The translations under genes and the position numbers were made by a program. The notes under the pieces are model-generated. The model searched no databases. It saw nothing but the letters and a program-made list of their open reading frames with translations, and had not been told where the DNA came from. Positions 13,290-25,948 of a stretch of DNA of 64,000 nt are shown here, one piece after another (positions within the stretch are counted from its first letter, which is position 1; the number at the start of each line of letters is the position of its first letter). Source of the stretch: Begonia masoniana (lineage: Eukaryota; Streptophyta; Magnoliopsida; Cucurbitales; Begoniaceae); contig CM039502.1 in NCBI GenBank assembly GCA_022432975.1, positions 26,458,996 to 26,522,995 on the forward strand, written 5' to 3'.

Positions 13290-13887
13290 TGTAACACCCG
13301 GCATTTTTGACATGTAATAGTTTTCCCAGATCATTTAAACGGGATTAATATTGTATTAATACAAAGGAATGTTTTGGTTGGATTGTTGGAATAATTAGTG
13401 GAGAACTAAACTAATGTGTAACTAAACCAAAACACTAAGTTGAAATGCATGGAAGGGCAAATTGGGGAGAAATTAAGGTTGGTGGGAGATAACCAATGGA
13501 TGATTGCCAAGTGGCAATAACTTGCTAAGAAACCTACCTATTCTCCTTCCTTCTACGTGAACATTGTTGTGCATTTTTCTTTCTCTGTATTCCTCTCAAT
13601 ATTCTCTCTTCCAGTCGACAAATCAACCATCGAAGTTACTTCGATCTTCCCAGATTCCTTTCTGTTTTTCCACTAAGGTAAACATCTGTTATTGCTAACA
13701 AGCTTGGAAAAGTTTAATGTGAGTTTTTACTGAAGTTGAGGGTTATGATGTTTGGTAAAAACTCACTGTTTTTGGATAAAAACACACCGGTTTGTTTTCT
13801 AAGGGTTTGAATGAGTTTGGAACAGATTTTTATCAACTTATTAGTTAACATTTGCAGCTGTTTAATACCTCTTCATGCATACTACAG

Positions 13888-14528
13888 ATCCGAGCATTTC
13901 AGGGACATTCGAGCATCAGACACCGCAGTAAACAGGTAAGTTCATAACCGTAGGTTGGCCCTTAAGGCCCTACATCACGGAGGTACTAGGTTTCCTGTTC
14001 TGTCAGGTTGTTTTGGGTAGAAAGGTTATAGTCTATGTTCTGAAATGTCTGGCTTCGATTTACTTTCTGTTGTCTTATTTCTGCTGTCTGCCTGTTTAAG
14101 TTCAAGCACCGTTCATGCATACACATTTTCTCTAAAAGACATGCAAATGTTTTCTGTACACTGTTTGAAACTAAACAAGATAAAATCCGACTGAAATGTA
14201 CCAGGTTAAGTGCGAGACGGGGACTGGCCCCAGAACTGTTTACTGTTTACCGTTTACTGTATTGTATCCCTGAATGTGCCGGATGGTGCACCCTCCCCCT
14301 CCCTCACTGTTTGCCAGTTCCCCTATAAGCTCCACTTAATTCTACTGCCACTGTAACTTAATGCTCTGTACTGTCACCGTATTTCTGAAAAACTGCATGC
14401 ATAGCATTTTGCATCACTCCATTCTGATTATGTCCTTACTGAGTTTTAGACTCATAGGTGAACTCTCTGATGTAGGTACTAAACCTGAAACCGAGGACCT
14501 TGTTCCTCAAAATGACGATCTGATGTAA
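13888..14528 (+). other. E2 5' LTR exon-2/exon-3 reading frame (exon 2 carries a stop)
   Basis: Exon 2-like 13888-13935 (between CTACAG and GTAAGT) and exon 3-like 14476-14528 (after TGTAG, ending TAA) line up with those of the 3' LTR. In this copy the exon-2 frame has TAA at 13929-13931 where the 3' LTR has CAA, so the frame is broken here after insertion. Exon 3 reads TKPETEDLVPQNDDLM after the split codon. Confidence 0.4.
13957..13969 (+). other. LTR hairpin 1 (E2 5' LTR)
   Basis: GGCC-CTTAA-GGCC followed by CTACATCA, about 20 nt after the GTAAGT donor-like site. Equivalent hairpins occur at the same place in the other LTRs with paired base changes. Confidence 0.5.
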
Positions 14529-14830
14529 TTGGTGGATCGAGCTCACAGGGTGGTTGCTGCAGATAGACATAATTCTGTTCTGAGGTTCAAGTTTTTAAAA
14601 TATAGTTTATATTGTAAAGTTTTATGAAATTCTGGTCTTTGTGTTAAAAGCCCTGTAGAAAACTTCTGTTTTGGGAGTTTCTGTAAATCTATGTTAAGTT
14701 TTGTACTGTCTTTGAAATTTTGAAACAATGTATAGATTCTGTTTCAATGTTTAAAACCGCTGTATTTGACAGTTAAGTTTGTATTCTAGAGTATTCTGGA
14801 ATTTGTTTGGGATATTCTCTGATAATCTGT

Positions 14831-14865
14831 GCATGGATTGTCTCTGGTTTTGGAATAATCCATGC
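14831..14865 (+). other. LTR hairpin 2 (E2 5' LTR)
   Basis: GCATGGATT (14831-14839) pairs perfectly with AATCCATGC (14857-14865), then AGT follows. E3 LTRs have a different perfect stem here, GGATAGCTC/GAGCTATCC. Confidence 0.5.
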
Positions 14866-14908
14866 AGTTGTTTTCTTGATCTTCTGTTAGATTTTCTAAC
14901 TTCTGCCA

Positions 14909-17229
14909 TGTAACACCCTGCATTTTTGCCACGTGGTCATTTAAGCGGGATAAATCGTATATTAATACAATAGATATTTTCTTTTATTTGTTTGGACGTT
15001 TAATTGGAAAACCAAACCTTGTGTAATCAAAACAAACCAATTTGATTAAAAACCAATGGAAGGGCAAATGTGGAAGTAATTAAGGTTGGTGGGAGAAATC
15101 AAATAGATGATTGACACTTGTCCAAAACTTGTTATGGAAGCCAAGATCATTTTTCCTTCTCTTCCTCCTACGTGAGACATTTCACTCTCTGCTCTCTCTC
15201 ATTTTCCTCTCTGCTTCTCTCTTTCGGTTGAAGAAAACCAACGCAAGGAGTTTCTTCCTTCTCTGATTTTCCTCCTGCTTTTCGTTCTAAGGTAATCATC
15301 TTAGATAGAAAACGATTTTAGTCTATTTATTTGCTAGTTTCGTGATGTTTAGGGTTATGTCCTTTTATGCATGCTATAGGTTCGTGAACCACAGTGCTCG
15401 TGCGTTCAAGCTTGCTGCCTTTCGGACCACAGGTAAGTTCATGCATCTACGTTGGCCCTTAAGGCCCTACAACTTGGAGGTACTAAGTCTGGTTCGGGTA
15501 GATAGGTTTTAGGTTATGTTCTATGTTAAACCTGTTCATGTTACATTCTATTCTCCCTGTTACATTTATTCTGTCATTATGAATGTCAAGTTGAGTATCA
15601 TACTTATTCATGCATACACGTTTTCTGTAAAATCATGCAAATGTTTTCTGCACCGGTTTTGAAGTAAGTAAGATAAAATCCTGTAAAGAAAATGTATGGT
15701 TAAGTGTGGACGAGGACTGGCATCCTGTCAAGTACTCCTGTTATGTCCTGAAAGTGGCATGTACATCCTGTTGCGCCAGCTCCTCCTCCCACTTATACCT
15801 TCCTGTCCAGTGAAATGAAATGTAATGTAATGTTCATGTATTTGAAAAAGATTCATGCATAGCACGTTCATCACTCTGCATTGTATGTTCTTACTGAGCT
15901 CTAGGCTCATAGATGAACTCCCTGTTGTAGGTATGGATCCTCCAGATGAGGATTTTGTGCCTCAAGCTGATGAGTTTGGGAGGTTGGCGAATTGAGCTCA
16001 CTGGGGTTGGTTGCTGCAGTCGGACCAATGTCATCCCTGTGAGATTGCATTTTTTTAATGTTAGGTCAAGTCCTGTATAGCTTTTGAAACTTTAAAACCA
16101 ATGTGAAATCTGTATCTTTATGTCTTCAAAACTCTTGTTGTAAATTATAAACGATGTATAGGTTTTAATGGTGGTGTATTTTAAACCTCTGTATTTGACA
16201 GATTGTATCCATATATTTTAAATGTTTTGAAAACATTCTGGAACTGCTTGAGTTCTCCATTTTTCAGGTCATGCATGGATAGTCTCGAAATTTAGAGCTA
16301 ACCATGCAGTTTGTTTTTCTTAGAAATCTGTAAATTTTGAATCGGGTTTGAAGGTTTGAAGCCTTATACCTTCTGTTTTAAAGTTTCCTGTTGGAATGTC
16401 CTCCTGTTAAAAAGTGGTCCAATCTGTCTTTAAAATCAAGTCCTCCGCCTAGTGTAAATATGTCTTCCGGTTGACGTCAGCATAAGTCTTCCGCCCAGCG
16501 TAAATATGTCTTCCGGTTGACGTCAGCATAAGTCTTCCGCCCAGTTTATTCAGAGTTTCTGTTTTCGTCTTCCGGTTGACGTCATCCATTCTTCCGGCTG
16601 ACGTCATCGTCTCATCCGATTCTTTCTGCTGCATATATCTGCCGATGACGTCATCACATCTTCCGATGACGTCATCACACATCCAATCCAGCTTTACTCA
16701 GCATCTACCGGTGACGTCATTCATCTACCAGCTGACGTCATCACCTTCTGCCGATTTGGTTTAAAGTCTGTTTATTGCATGTTTCTTCCGATGACGTCAT
16801 CACATCTTCCGATGACGTCATCACCTCATCCGGTGTGAGCTGCTGTTTTTATCTTCCGGTTGACGTCATCTTCTCTTCCGGCTGATGTCAGTGATTTTGT
16901 CGTATCTGAATCACCACTGCCCGTAATGTTTAGTCTTCCGCCCAGTTATTTCACAGTTGCTTACTGCTTTTATGCTTATGATTTCTGGTTTACTTCCTGT
17001 TCATTCTGTTTGATTATTTTCTTCGCCCCGTCTCTTCTCTTATATTCTCCATTACTGAAACCTGTTTCGCTTCCAACTCCAAAGAACTCTCTCTCTGTCA
17101 CGTTTTAAAATTTGTAAATGTTATGTTCCCTGTTTAAAAGAAGAAGGGTTGTCCTCGTTTTCTGCAAATGTCCCGGAGTGACGGCTTCGATCCCGGACCC
17201 CGATCGGGTTTCGGTTCTGGGGCGTCACA
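14909..17229 (+). mobile_element. Solo LTR inserted in E2 5' LTR (2,321 bp)
   Basis: Begins TGTAACACCCTGC and ends GGGGCGTCACA, with perfect 5-bp duplications TGCCA at 14904-14908 and 17230-17234. The sequence is closest to the E1 LTR. No internal region is present, so it is the product of LTR-LTR recombination. It carries several TGACGTCA sites at 16470-16870, including two short runs of the same unit that is expanded at 17333-18332. Confidence 0.95.
15380..15995 (+). other. Putative exon 2 and exon 3 of the LTR reading frame in the solo LTR
   Basis: Exon 2-like 15380-15432 lies between GCTATAG and GTAAGT and encodes ARAFKLAAFRTTG at its end. Exon 3-like 15931-15995 lies after TTGTAG, begins with an ATG codon (15933) and reads MDPPDEDFVPQADEFGR then stops at 15995. 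Compared with the E1 LTR the first 14 residues differ at one site, with two silent third-position changes. Whether it is translated is not shown. Confidence 0.42.
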
Positions 17230-17332
17230 TGCCATGTTCCCATGCATGTTTTAAAACTGTGTTTAGAATCGAGTTTGAAGGTTTGAAGCCCTTATGCCTT
17301 CTGTTTGAAGTTTTCTGTTCCTATGACTTCCT

Positions 17333-18332
17333 GTACGTCATCACATCTTCCGATGACGTCATCACATCTTCCGATGACGTCATCACATCTTCCGATGACG
17401 TCATCACATCTTCCGATGACGTCATCACATCTTCCGATGACGTCATCACATCTTCCGATGACGTCATCACATCTTCCGATGACGTCATCACATCTTCCGA
17501 TGACGTCATCACATCTTCCGATGACGTCATCACATCTTCCGATGACGTCATCACATCTTCCGATGACGTCATCACATCTTCCGATGACGTCATCACATCT
17601 TCCGATGACGTCATCACATCTTCCGATGACGTCATCACATCTTCCGATGACGTCATCACATCTTCCGATGACGTCATCACATCTTCCGATGACGTCATCA
17701 CATCTTCCGATGACGTCATCACATCTTCCGATGACGTCATCACATCTTCCGATGACGTCATCACATCTTCCGATGACGTCATCACATCTTCCGATGACGT
17801 CATCACATCTTCCGATGACGTCATCACATCTTCCGATGACGTCATCACATCTTCCGATGACGTCATCACATCTTCCGATGACGTCATCACATCTTCCGAT
17901 GACGTCATCACATCTTCCGATGACGTCATCACATCTTCCGATGACGTCATCACATCTTCCGATGACGTCATCACATCTTCCGATGACGTCATCACATCTT
18001 CCGATGACGTCATCACATCTTCCGATGACGTCATCACATCTTCCGATGACGTCATCACATCTTCCGATGACGTCATCACATCTTCCGATGACGTCATCAC
18101 ATCTTCCGATGACGTCATCACATCTTCCGATGACGTCATCACATCTTCCGATGACGTCATCACATCTTCCGATGACGTCATCACATCTTCCGATGACGTC
18201 ATCACATCTTCCGATGACGTCATCACATCTTCCGATGACGTCATCACATCTTCCGATGACGTCATCACATCTTCCGATGACGTCATCACATCTTCCGATG
18301 ACGTCATCACATCTTCCGATGACGTCATCACA
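17333..18332. repeat. 21-bp satellite: 47 perfect TGACGTCA units plus one degenerate
   Basis: TGACGTCA recurs exactly every 21 bp from 17354 to 18320 (46 steps), each core flanked by ATCTTCCGA and TCAC; a degenerate GTACGTCA at 17333 is in phase. The units look identical, so open frames of 336-414 residues on both strands are repeat artefacts. The core is the palindromic CRE/TGA-type bZIP site (established knowledge). It is absent from the E2 3' LTR. Confidence 0.97.
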
Positions 18333-19261
18333 TCGTCCCATGCAGTTTTAAAATGTGTTTAGAATGGTTTGAAGGTTTGAAGCCCTTATGCCTTCTGTTT
18401 GAAGTTTTCTGTTCCTATGACTTCCTGTTAAAGTTGTCAAGTTTTGCCCTTAAAAGTTGCATCTTCCGATCACGTTCAGCGCTGCTTTAAGCATACATCC
18501 ACCGCCAAACAGTGATTTTGCCTTAGGTTTTTCCTCCTGCCTATCTCGTTTATGCCCTGCATCCACGATGACGTCATCCATCTTCCGGTTGACGTCATCT
18601 CTCTATTGATTTCGTTCACTGCCTGCATCCACCGGGTGACGTAATCATCTTCGGCTGACGTCATCTCCTTCTACGATTTCGTTCACTACCTGCATCCACC
18701 GGTGACGTCATCCATCTTCCGGTGACGTCATCTCCTCTACCGATTTTCGTTTACTGTTCCTACGGTGAACTCAATTCTTGTTTATAGTTCACATCCACCG
18801 ATTAGCACTGTTCATCTTTTGTTATATCTGCATCCACCGATAGCTTTTACCTTCTGCCCAGTTTTACTCTCCTCCTTCCGATTATCACTGTACACTTTTG
18901 TTTTATTTAATCCACCGAAGCTCTTTTTATACTAAGTCTTCCGCCAGCCTGAATTCTTTTAAATTAAGTTCATTTCTATTTTCTACTTCACCTGAGAACT
19001 CTCTCTCTCTCCCTGTAAATGTTTTTTGTTACTCACTGCAGTTTCTCCCTCTCTGTAAAGTTACGTTTATAGGGTTTGCGATGACAGTGCATGTTTCCTG
19101 TCATTCGATTCTGTTTCTCTTGTAAATATTTTAAAAGTATAATGTCTACTGTTTTGACCAATCTGTTCAAAGAAAATAGTCACTGTTTTCCGTTATCTGT
19201 CCCGGAGTGATGGCTCTGATCCCGGACCCTGATCGGGTTTGGTTTTGGGTCGTCACAGTTA

Positions 19262-19273
19262 TGGTATCAAAGC
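19262..19273 (+). other. E2 primer binding site
   Basis: TGGTATCAAAGC is one base off the plant initiator Met-tRNA site (G to A at position 9), 4 bp after the 5' LTR end. Confidence 0.88.
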
Positions 19274-19418
19274 GACAAGGTTTTAAAAACGATTCTGTAA
19301 AATGTCTGACTGCGCAACCCGCCACGTGATATTGCTCCACCAACTGTAAGTGTCTAATGTTCTGTAAAAAGTTTCTGTTTATTAAATTAGGTTATTCTGT
19401 TTATAGGGTTTATTAGAA

Positions 19419-20440
19419 ATGGTGAGAGGACGTCAGGAAGAGTCAAGTGAAAGCTCTCGTGCCATAGACCGACTAACCGAACTGGTGGGTGCACAGTCAC
19501 GCATGGTTGAACACATGATGGCCTGAGAAGATGATAGAAACAACAACCATGGGAATAACAATCGTGATAATGCGCCGCGAGACAACAATGGAGATAGATT
19601 CCGGCGACTCCAGCCGCCTTCATTTGATGGACTATCTACAGACCCGACCCGCGCAGAGATTTGGATTCAAACAATAGAGAAGATGTTCAGTTATGCAGAA
19701 GTAGAAGACAACAAGAAAGTTGTTTGTGCCACATTCTATCTCACCGAAAGTGCTGGATTTTGGTGGGACACAGTGCAGTCGACTACTGTGGCATTGAGCT
19801 GGGAAGGATTCACGAAAATCTTCTACGAGAAGTACTTTGACCGGGGAGTGAGGAAGGAAAAGTTGCTTGAGTTCTCTCGGCTGCGACAGTATGGGACAGT
19901 GGCTGAATATGTTCAAAAATTTGAGTCCTTGTCCCGATATGCAACACATATGGTGGCCACCGATGAGAACAAGGTGCACCAATTCATTCAAGGGTTAAAG
20001 ATGAACCTTCTGCGAGGGATCACAACCGGAGGGTTCGATGAGGCACCGTATGTGAAGGTGGTGGCCAAGGCTTACCAGTTAGAGGCCTTAGAAATGAAGT
20101 CCCAGAGATAGAGAGATCCACCAAGAGGGATTATTAGAAATGTTCCTCAACAACAACAACAGCAACAACCAAGGGGTCAAAACCTGCAACCTCAACAGCA
20201 ACAAAACAGGGGCATTAAGAGGCCCAATGAGACCATCACTTACCCAGACAAAGGAAAGAGACCGATGGGAGCTCCTCAGCTCACTATATGTCCACGGGGC
20301 CAAAGAAGCCACCAGGGCGAATGCAGGCTTCTTACGGGTGGCTGCTTCCGATGTGGCAAAGGAGGCCATCACGTCCGTGATTGCCTGATACCCGACACGA
20401 GACAAAATCAGGCCGTGCCAAGAGTCTTTGCAATGATGGA
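19419..20440 (+). pseudogene. gag: E2 gag pseudogene
   Basis: Starts ATG GTG AGA GGA CGT, the start used across these families. In-frame stops occur at 19524 and 20109; the frame is otherwise open through the capsid (GFWWDTVQST, SRLRQYGTVAEYVQKFESLSRY) and a Q-rich linker to the zinc knuckle CFRCGKGGHHVRDC near 20345. It would form the particle and bind RNA. Gag and protease share one frame with no break between them, as is usual where Gag-Pol is one polyprotein. Confidence 0.9.
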
Positions 20441-23400
20441 GGATGTTGATGATGCTGATCTGCACACAGCAATTACAGGTACAATTTTGGTGTGTAACAT
20501 ACCTGCATATACTTTGTTAGACACGGGGGCCACTCATTCATTTGTGGCCATGGACTTTGCGGGTAGAAAGAACTTGTGCCTTGCACCATCCGATCAGCTC
20601 TACAGTATCATGCTACCGTCCGGAGAGTTTATGCACTCCGAGCAGACAGTGCGGGGTGATATAGTGTCAGTTGGAGACCAGAAGTTGTATGACAATCTTA
20701 TCGTCATCGGTATGAAAGGAAACGAAGTAATTCTGAGGATGGACTGGCTATTTAGACATCATGCCACCATCGACTGTAGGTCCGGGCTCGTGACTTTTAA
20801 GCGCCCAAACGAAGTAGAGTTCTCCTATCAGGCAATACCAAAGAAACATAGTATGCCTGTCATATCCACCTTGAAAGCTCAACAGCTGATGAGGTCAGGA
20901 TGTGTCAGATTTCTTGCGTACGTAGTAGATGTTCAAAGACAAGGTGAGGTGGAACTTCAAAATATTCCGTAGTTCGAGACTTCTCAGAGGTCTTCCTGGA
21001 TGACTTACCGGGATTGCCACCTGATCGTGAGATCGAGTTCGAGATCGATGTGTATCCTAGTGCTGAACCAGTATCGAAGAATCCGTACCGTATAGCACCG
21101 ATTGAGCTGAGGGAGTTGAAGGCTCAGCTAAAGGAATTGGTGGATAAGGGTTTTGTGCGCCCTAGTTTCTCTCCGTAGGGTGCTCCCGTCTTGTTTGTTA
21201 AGAAGAAGGATGGGTCCCTACGGATGTGTATTGACTACCGTGAGCTGAACAAGTTAACGATCAAGAATAAGTACCCGTTGCCGAGAATCGATGACTTGTT
21301 TGACCAATTACAAGGGGTTCGGATATTTTCTAAGATTGACTTGCGCTCCGGTTATTACCAGTTAAAGGTCAGAGCAAATGATATTCCAAAGACCGCCTTC
21401 AGGACCCGGTACGGGCTTTATGAGTTCTTGGTGATGTCGTTCGGGTTAACTAATGCTCCGGCGGCATTTATGGACTTGATGAACAGGATATTCCAGGACT
21501 TCTTGGATAAATTTGTAATCGTCTTCATCGACGACATCCTGGTTTACTCCAGAAGTGAGGCCGAGCACGAGGAGCACTTGGCGATTGTGCTGTCGACTCT
21601 GAAATAGCACCAGTTGTATGCAAAACTGTCGAAGTGCGAGTTCTGGTTGAGCAGGATTAACTTCCTAGAACATGTGGTGTCGGCAGAAGGAGTGTCCGTG
21701 GATCCAGCCAAAATTCTGGCAGTGAAGGAATGGCCAAGACCGAGGAATGCCAGTGAGGTACGGAGTTTCATCGGACTAACTGGTTATTACAGGAAATTCA
21801 TCAAGGGATTTTCTGTGATAGCGAAGCCTATGACCAGCTTAACGAGGAAGGAAATTAAGTTCAGGTGGTCTGAAGCTTGTGAGTTAAGTTTTCAAACACT
21901 TAAGCAGAAATTGACTACTGCTCCTCTGTTAGTATTGCCAGTTGAAGACGGTAAATTCAGCGTATACTGTGATGCGTCAAAGATTGGCTTGGGGTGTGTA
22001 CTAATGCAAGGAGGGAAGGTGGTAGCATACGCATCCCGACAATTGAAGAGCCATGAAGAAAACTACCCTACTCACGACCTTGAGTTAGCGCCAGTTGTAT
22101 TTGCACTGAAAGTATGGAAACACCATTTGTACGGACAATCCTGTGAGGTGTTTTCTGATCACAAGAGCCTGAAGTACATCTTTACCCAGAAAGAGCTAAA
22201 CATGAGACAAAGACGGTGGTTAGAATTTGTGAAAGACTACGACGTTGAGATTAAATACCACCCGGGTAAAGCTAATGTGGTGGCCGATGCGCTAAGCTGG
22301 ATGCCGGCTACTATGCAACCAGTAATGTCGGCCGTATCAATGCCTTTGAGGACGGAGATACAGAGGTTCGATATGGAGATAGTATCTGGGCTATCGGCCA
22401 TATTAGCAGACTTGACACTACGGCCCGCCGTCCTGGATCGCATTAAGGAAGCCCAGAAGACCAATTCAAAGGAGATGGCTGATATGGTGAGCAAAGTACC
22501 AATGGCTTCTTCCGATTTCAGTTATTCGGGAGATGGAATTCTGAAGTTCAAAAACAGATGGTATGTTCCGAAAGACGAAGAGCTACGAAAACACATCTTG
22601 TTGGAAGCCCATTCATCTTCTTTCTCTGTGCATCCAGGAAGCACAAAAATGTATCAGGACTTGAAGCTTCACTTCTAGTGGCCAAATATGAAGAATGAGG
22701 TGGCCAAGTATGTGGAGTCCTGTATGATATGTCAACAGGTCAAAGCTGAACATCAACGACCAATTGGAACGCTTCAGCCTCTTCCGATTCTCGAATGGAA
22801 ATGGGAGAACATTACGATGGACTTTGTTGTTGGCCTTCCAAGGACAGCTAAAGGCCACAATAGCATATGGGTCATAGTGGACAGATTGACGAAGTCGGCC
22901 CATTTTCTACCTGTGAAGACAACGTACTCCATGGATCAGTACGCTGAACTATATATTAGTGAGATTGTCAAACTGCATGGTATACCTGTGTCGATTGTTT
23001 CAGGACCGAGATCCTAGATTCACATCGAGGTTTTGGAAAAGTTTGCAGAACTCTTTGGGTACGAAGTTGAATTTCAGCACGGCATTTCATCCACAGACTG
23101 ACGGACAATCTGAGAGAACAATCCAAATATTGGAGGATATGCTAAGGTCGTGCGTGCTGGGATTTCATGCTCCTTGGAGTAGATATTTGCCATTCGTGGA
23201 GTTTGCCTACAACAATAACTATCAGGCTACAATTGGCATGGCTCCTTATGAAGCTCTGTACGGCAGAAAGTGTAGATCCCATTGTGTTGGGATGAGGTCG
23301 GAGAAACCAAGCTTATCGGCCCCGAAATACTACAACAAATGTCTGGGGTAATAACTGCAATCAAGCAAAGAATCCAAGCTGCACAAAGTCGGCAGAAGAG

Positions 23401-23857
23401 CTATGCAGACCATCGGAGAAGAGATTTAGAATTTGCTGAGGGTGATGAAGTGTTTTTGAAGGTGTCACCTTTCAAAGGCGTAATGAGATTTGACAAGAAA
23501 GGGAAACTAAGCCCAAGGTTTGTTGGGCCTTTTCCCATTTTGAAGAGAATTGGGAACATGGCCTACAGACTACAGCTACCAGCGTCAATGGATGGTGTTC
23601 ATAATGTTTTCCATGTGTCAATGCTGAGAAAGTGCGTACGAGATCCAACTCAGATCGTGGAACATGTGGACTTTGATATCATGCCGACGCTAACCTATGA
23701 AGAAAGGCCCATACAGATACTGGATACCTCGCTCAAAGTATTGCGCAACAAAGTTGTCCCATTGGTAAAAGTTTTATGGCGAAATCATAATGTCGAGGAA
23801 GCCACATGGGAACGACAAGCGGATGTTAGAGCACAATATCCAGACCTATTCGCTTAG
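20441..23857 (+). pseudogene. pol: E2 pol (PR-RT-RH-IN-chromodomain) pseudogene
   Basis: Protease LLDTGATHSF near 20517; RT from about 21050 with FIDDILVY near 21528; RNase [11 protein letters not shown] near 21965; integrase zinc region 22580-22730 (SCMICQ), catalytic region near 22817 (MDFVVGLP) and QTDGQSERT near 23095 with the glutamate kept; chromodomain-like end VLWRNHNVEEATWERQ near 23775. Breaks: a one-base loss near 20970, stops at 21176, 21605 and 22676, an extra base near 23003 and a one-base loss near 23280. All catalytic motifs outside these breaks look intact, so inactivation came by small mutations after insertion. Confidence 0.93.
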
Positions 23858-23882
23858 GCAAATTTTGGGGACAAAATTTCTG

Positions 23883-23897
23883 TTAAGGTGGGTGGAA
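23883..23897 (+). other. E2 polypurine tract
   Basis: TTAAGGTGGGTGGAA directly precedes the TG of the 3' LTR. Confidence 0.83.
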
Positions 23898-24495
23898 TGT
23901 AACACCCGGTATTTTTGCCATGTAATAGTTTTCCCGGATCATTTAAACGGGATTAATATTGTATTAATACAAAGGAATGTTTTGGTTGAATTGTTGGAAT
24001 AATTAGTGGAGAACTAAACTAATGTGTAACTAAACCAAAACACTAAGTTGAAATGCATGAAAGGGCAAATTGGGGAGAAATTAAGGTTGGCGGGAGATAA
24101 CCAATGGATGATTGCCAAGTGGCAATAACTTGCTGAGAAACCTACCTATTCTCCTTCCTTCTACGTGAACATTGTTGTGCATTTTTCTTTCTCTGTATTC
24201 CTCTCCATAATCTCTCTTCCAGTCGACAAATCAACCATCGAAGTTACTTCGATCTTCCCATATTCCTTTCTGTTTTTCCACTAAGGTAAACATCTGTTAT
24301 TGCTAACAAGCTTGGAAAAGTTTAATGTGAGTTTTTACTGAAGTTGAGGGTTATGATGTTTGGTAAAAACTCACTGTTTTTGGATGAAAACACACCGGTT
24401 TGTTTTCTAAGGGTTTGAATGAGTTTAGAACAGATTTTTACCAACTTATTAGTTAACATTTGTAGCTGTTTAATACCTCTTCATGCATACTACAG

Positions 24496-25136
24496 ATCCG
24501 AGCATTTCAGGGACATTCGAGCATCTGACACCGCAGCAAACAGGTAAGTTCATAACCGTAGATTGGCCCTTAAGGCCCTACATCACGGAGGTACTAGGTT
24601 TCCTATTCTATCGGGTTGTTTTGGGTAGAAAGGTTATAGTCTATGTTCTGAAATGTCTGGCTTCGATTTACTTTCTGTTGTCTTATTTTTGCTGTCTGCC
24701 TGTTTAAGTTCAAGCACCGTTCATGCATACACGTTTTCTCTGAAAGACAAGCAAATATTTTCTGTACACTGTTTGAAACTAAACAAGATAAAATCCGACT
24801 GAAATGTACCAGGTTAAGTGCGAGACGGGGACTGGCCCCAGAACTGTTTACTGTTTACCGTTTACTGTACTGTATCCCTGAATGTGCCTGATAGTGCACC
24901 CTCCCCCTACCCCACTGTTTGCCAATTCCCCTATAAGCTCCACTTAATTCTACTGCCACTGTAACTTAATGCTCTGTACTGTCACCGTATTTCTGAAAAA
25001 CTGCATGCATAGCATTTTGCATCACTGCATTCTGATTATGTCCTTACTGAGTTTTAGACTCATAGGTGAACTCTGTGATGTAGGTACTGAACCTGAAACC
25101 GAGGACCTTGTTCCTCAAAATGACGATCTGATGTAA
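24496..25136 (+). other. Putative exon 2 and exon 3 of the LTR reading frame, E2 3' LTR
   Basis: Exon 2-like 24496-24543 is open in the shared frame (SISGTFEHLTPQQTG) and is followed by GTAAGT; exon 3-like 25084-25136 follows TGTAG and ends TAA. A stop lies just upstream at the exon-1 junction frame, so exon 1 is not coding in this family if the donor at the CTAAG|GTAAAC site is right. Hairpin 1 is at 24565-24577 and hairpin 2 at 25439-25473. Confidence 0.4.
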
Positions 25137-25741
25137 TTGGTGGATCGAGCTCACAGGGTGGTTGCTGCAGATAGACATAATTATGTTCTGAGGTTCAAGT
25201 TTTTAAAATATAGTTTATGTTGTAAAGTTTTATGAAATTCTGGTCTTTGTGTTAAAAGTCCTGTAGAAAACTTCAATTTTGGGAGTTTCTGTAAATCTAT
25301 GTTAAGTTTTGTACTGTCTTTGAAATTTTGAAACAATGTATAGAATCTGTTTCAATGTTTAAAACCGCTGTATTTGACAGTTAAGTTTGTATTCTAGAGT
25401 ATTCTGGAATTTGTTTGGGATATTCTCTGATAATCTGTGCATGGATTGTCTCTGGTTTTGGAATAATCCATGCAATTGTTTTCTTGATCTTCTGTTAGGT
25501 TTTCTAACTTCTGTCATGTTCTCATGCATGTTTTAAAACTGTGTTTAGAATCGGGTTTGAAGGTTTGAAGCCCTTATGCCTTCTGTTTGAAGTTTTCTGT
25601 TCCTATGACTTCCTGTTAAAGTTGTCAAGTTTTTCCTTAAAAGCTGCATCTTCCGATCACGTTCACTGCTGCTTTAAGCATACATCCACCGCCAAACAGT
25701 GATTTTGCCTTAGGTTTTTCCTCTTGCCGATCTCTTTTATT

Positions 25742-25948
25742 GCCTGCATCCACAGATGACGTCATCCATCTTCCGGCTGACGTCATCTCCTTCTACCGAT
25801 TTCGTTCACTGCCTGCATTCACCGGTGACGTCATCCATCTTCCGGCTAACATCATCTCCTTCTACCGATTTCGTTCACTGCCTGCATCCACCGGTGACGT
25901 CATCCATCTTCCGGCTGACGTCATCTCCTTCTACCGATTTCGTTTACT
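25742..25948. repeat. Three 69-bp tandem repeats in E2 3' LTR
   Basis: GCCTGCAT starts at 25742, 25811 and 25880, exactly 69 bp apart. Units contain GTGACGTCATCC and CCGGCTGACGTCATC. A related, less regular set lies at 18550-18750 in the 5' LTR. Confidence 0.9.

Larger units (their letters stand above)
13290..19257 (+). repeat. E2 5' LTR, interrupted by a solo LTR and carrying a 21-bp satellite
   Basis: Starts TGTAACACCCGG, ends GGTCGTCACA. 13290-14908 matches 23898-25516 of the 3' LTR; the match resumes at 17235 and runs to 19257. Two differences matter: the inserted solo LTR, and the array at 17333-18332 with a ~93-97 bp flanking duplication (17238-17334 and 18336-18428) that is single in the 3' LTR. 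Several TGACGTCA sites also occur in 18560-18740. Confidence 0.92.

Noticed and set aside
13152..13334. 60-residue minus-strand frame
   Set aside because: It crosses the start of the E2 5' LTR, so its first part is LTR sequence; the host part is unrecognised.
17333..18332. CRISPR array
   Set aside because: Units are 21 bp with no variable spacers, in plant nuclear DNA inside an LTR.
17118..18362. Open frames of 336-414 residues on both strands (repeats such as VITSSDD)
   Set aside because: They come from a 21-bp repeat whose unit is a multiple of three without stops; open in several frames on both strands, so not genes.
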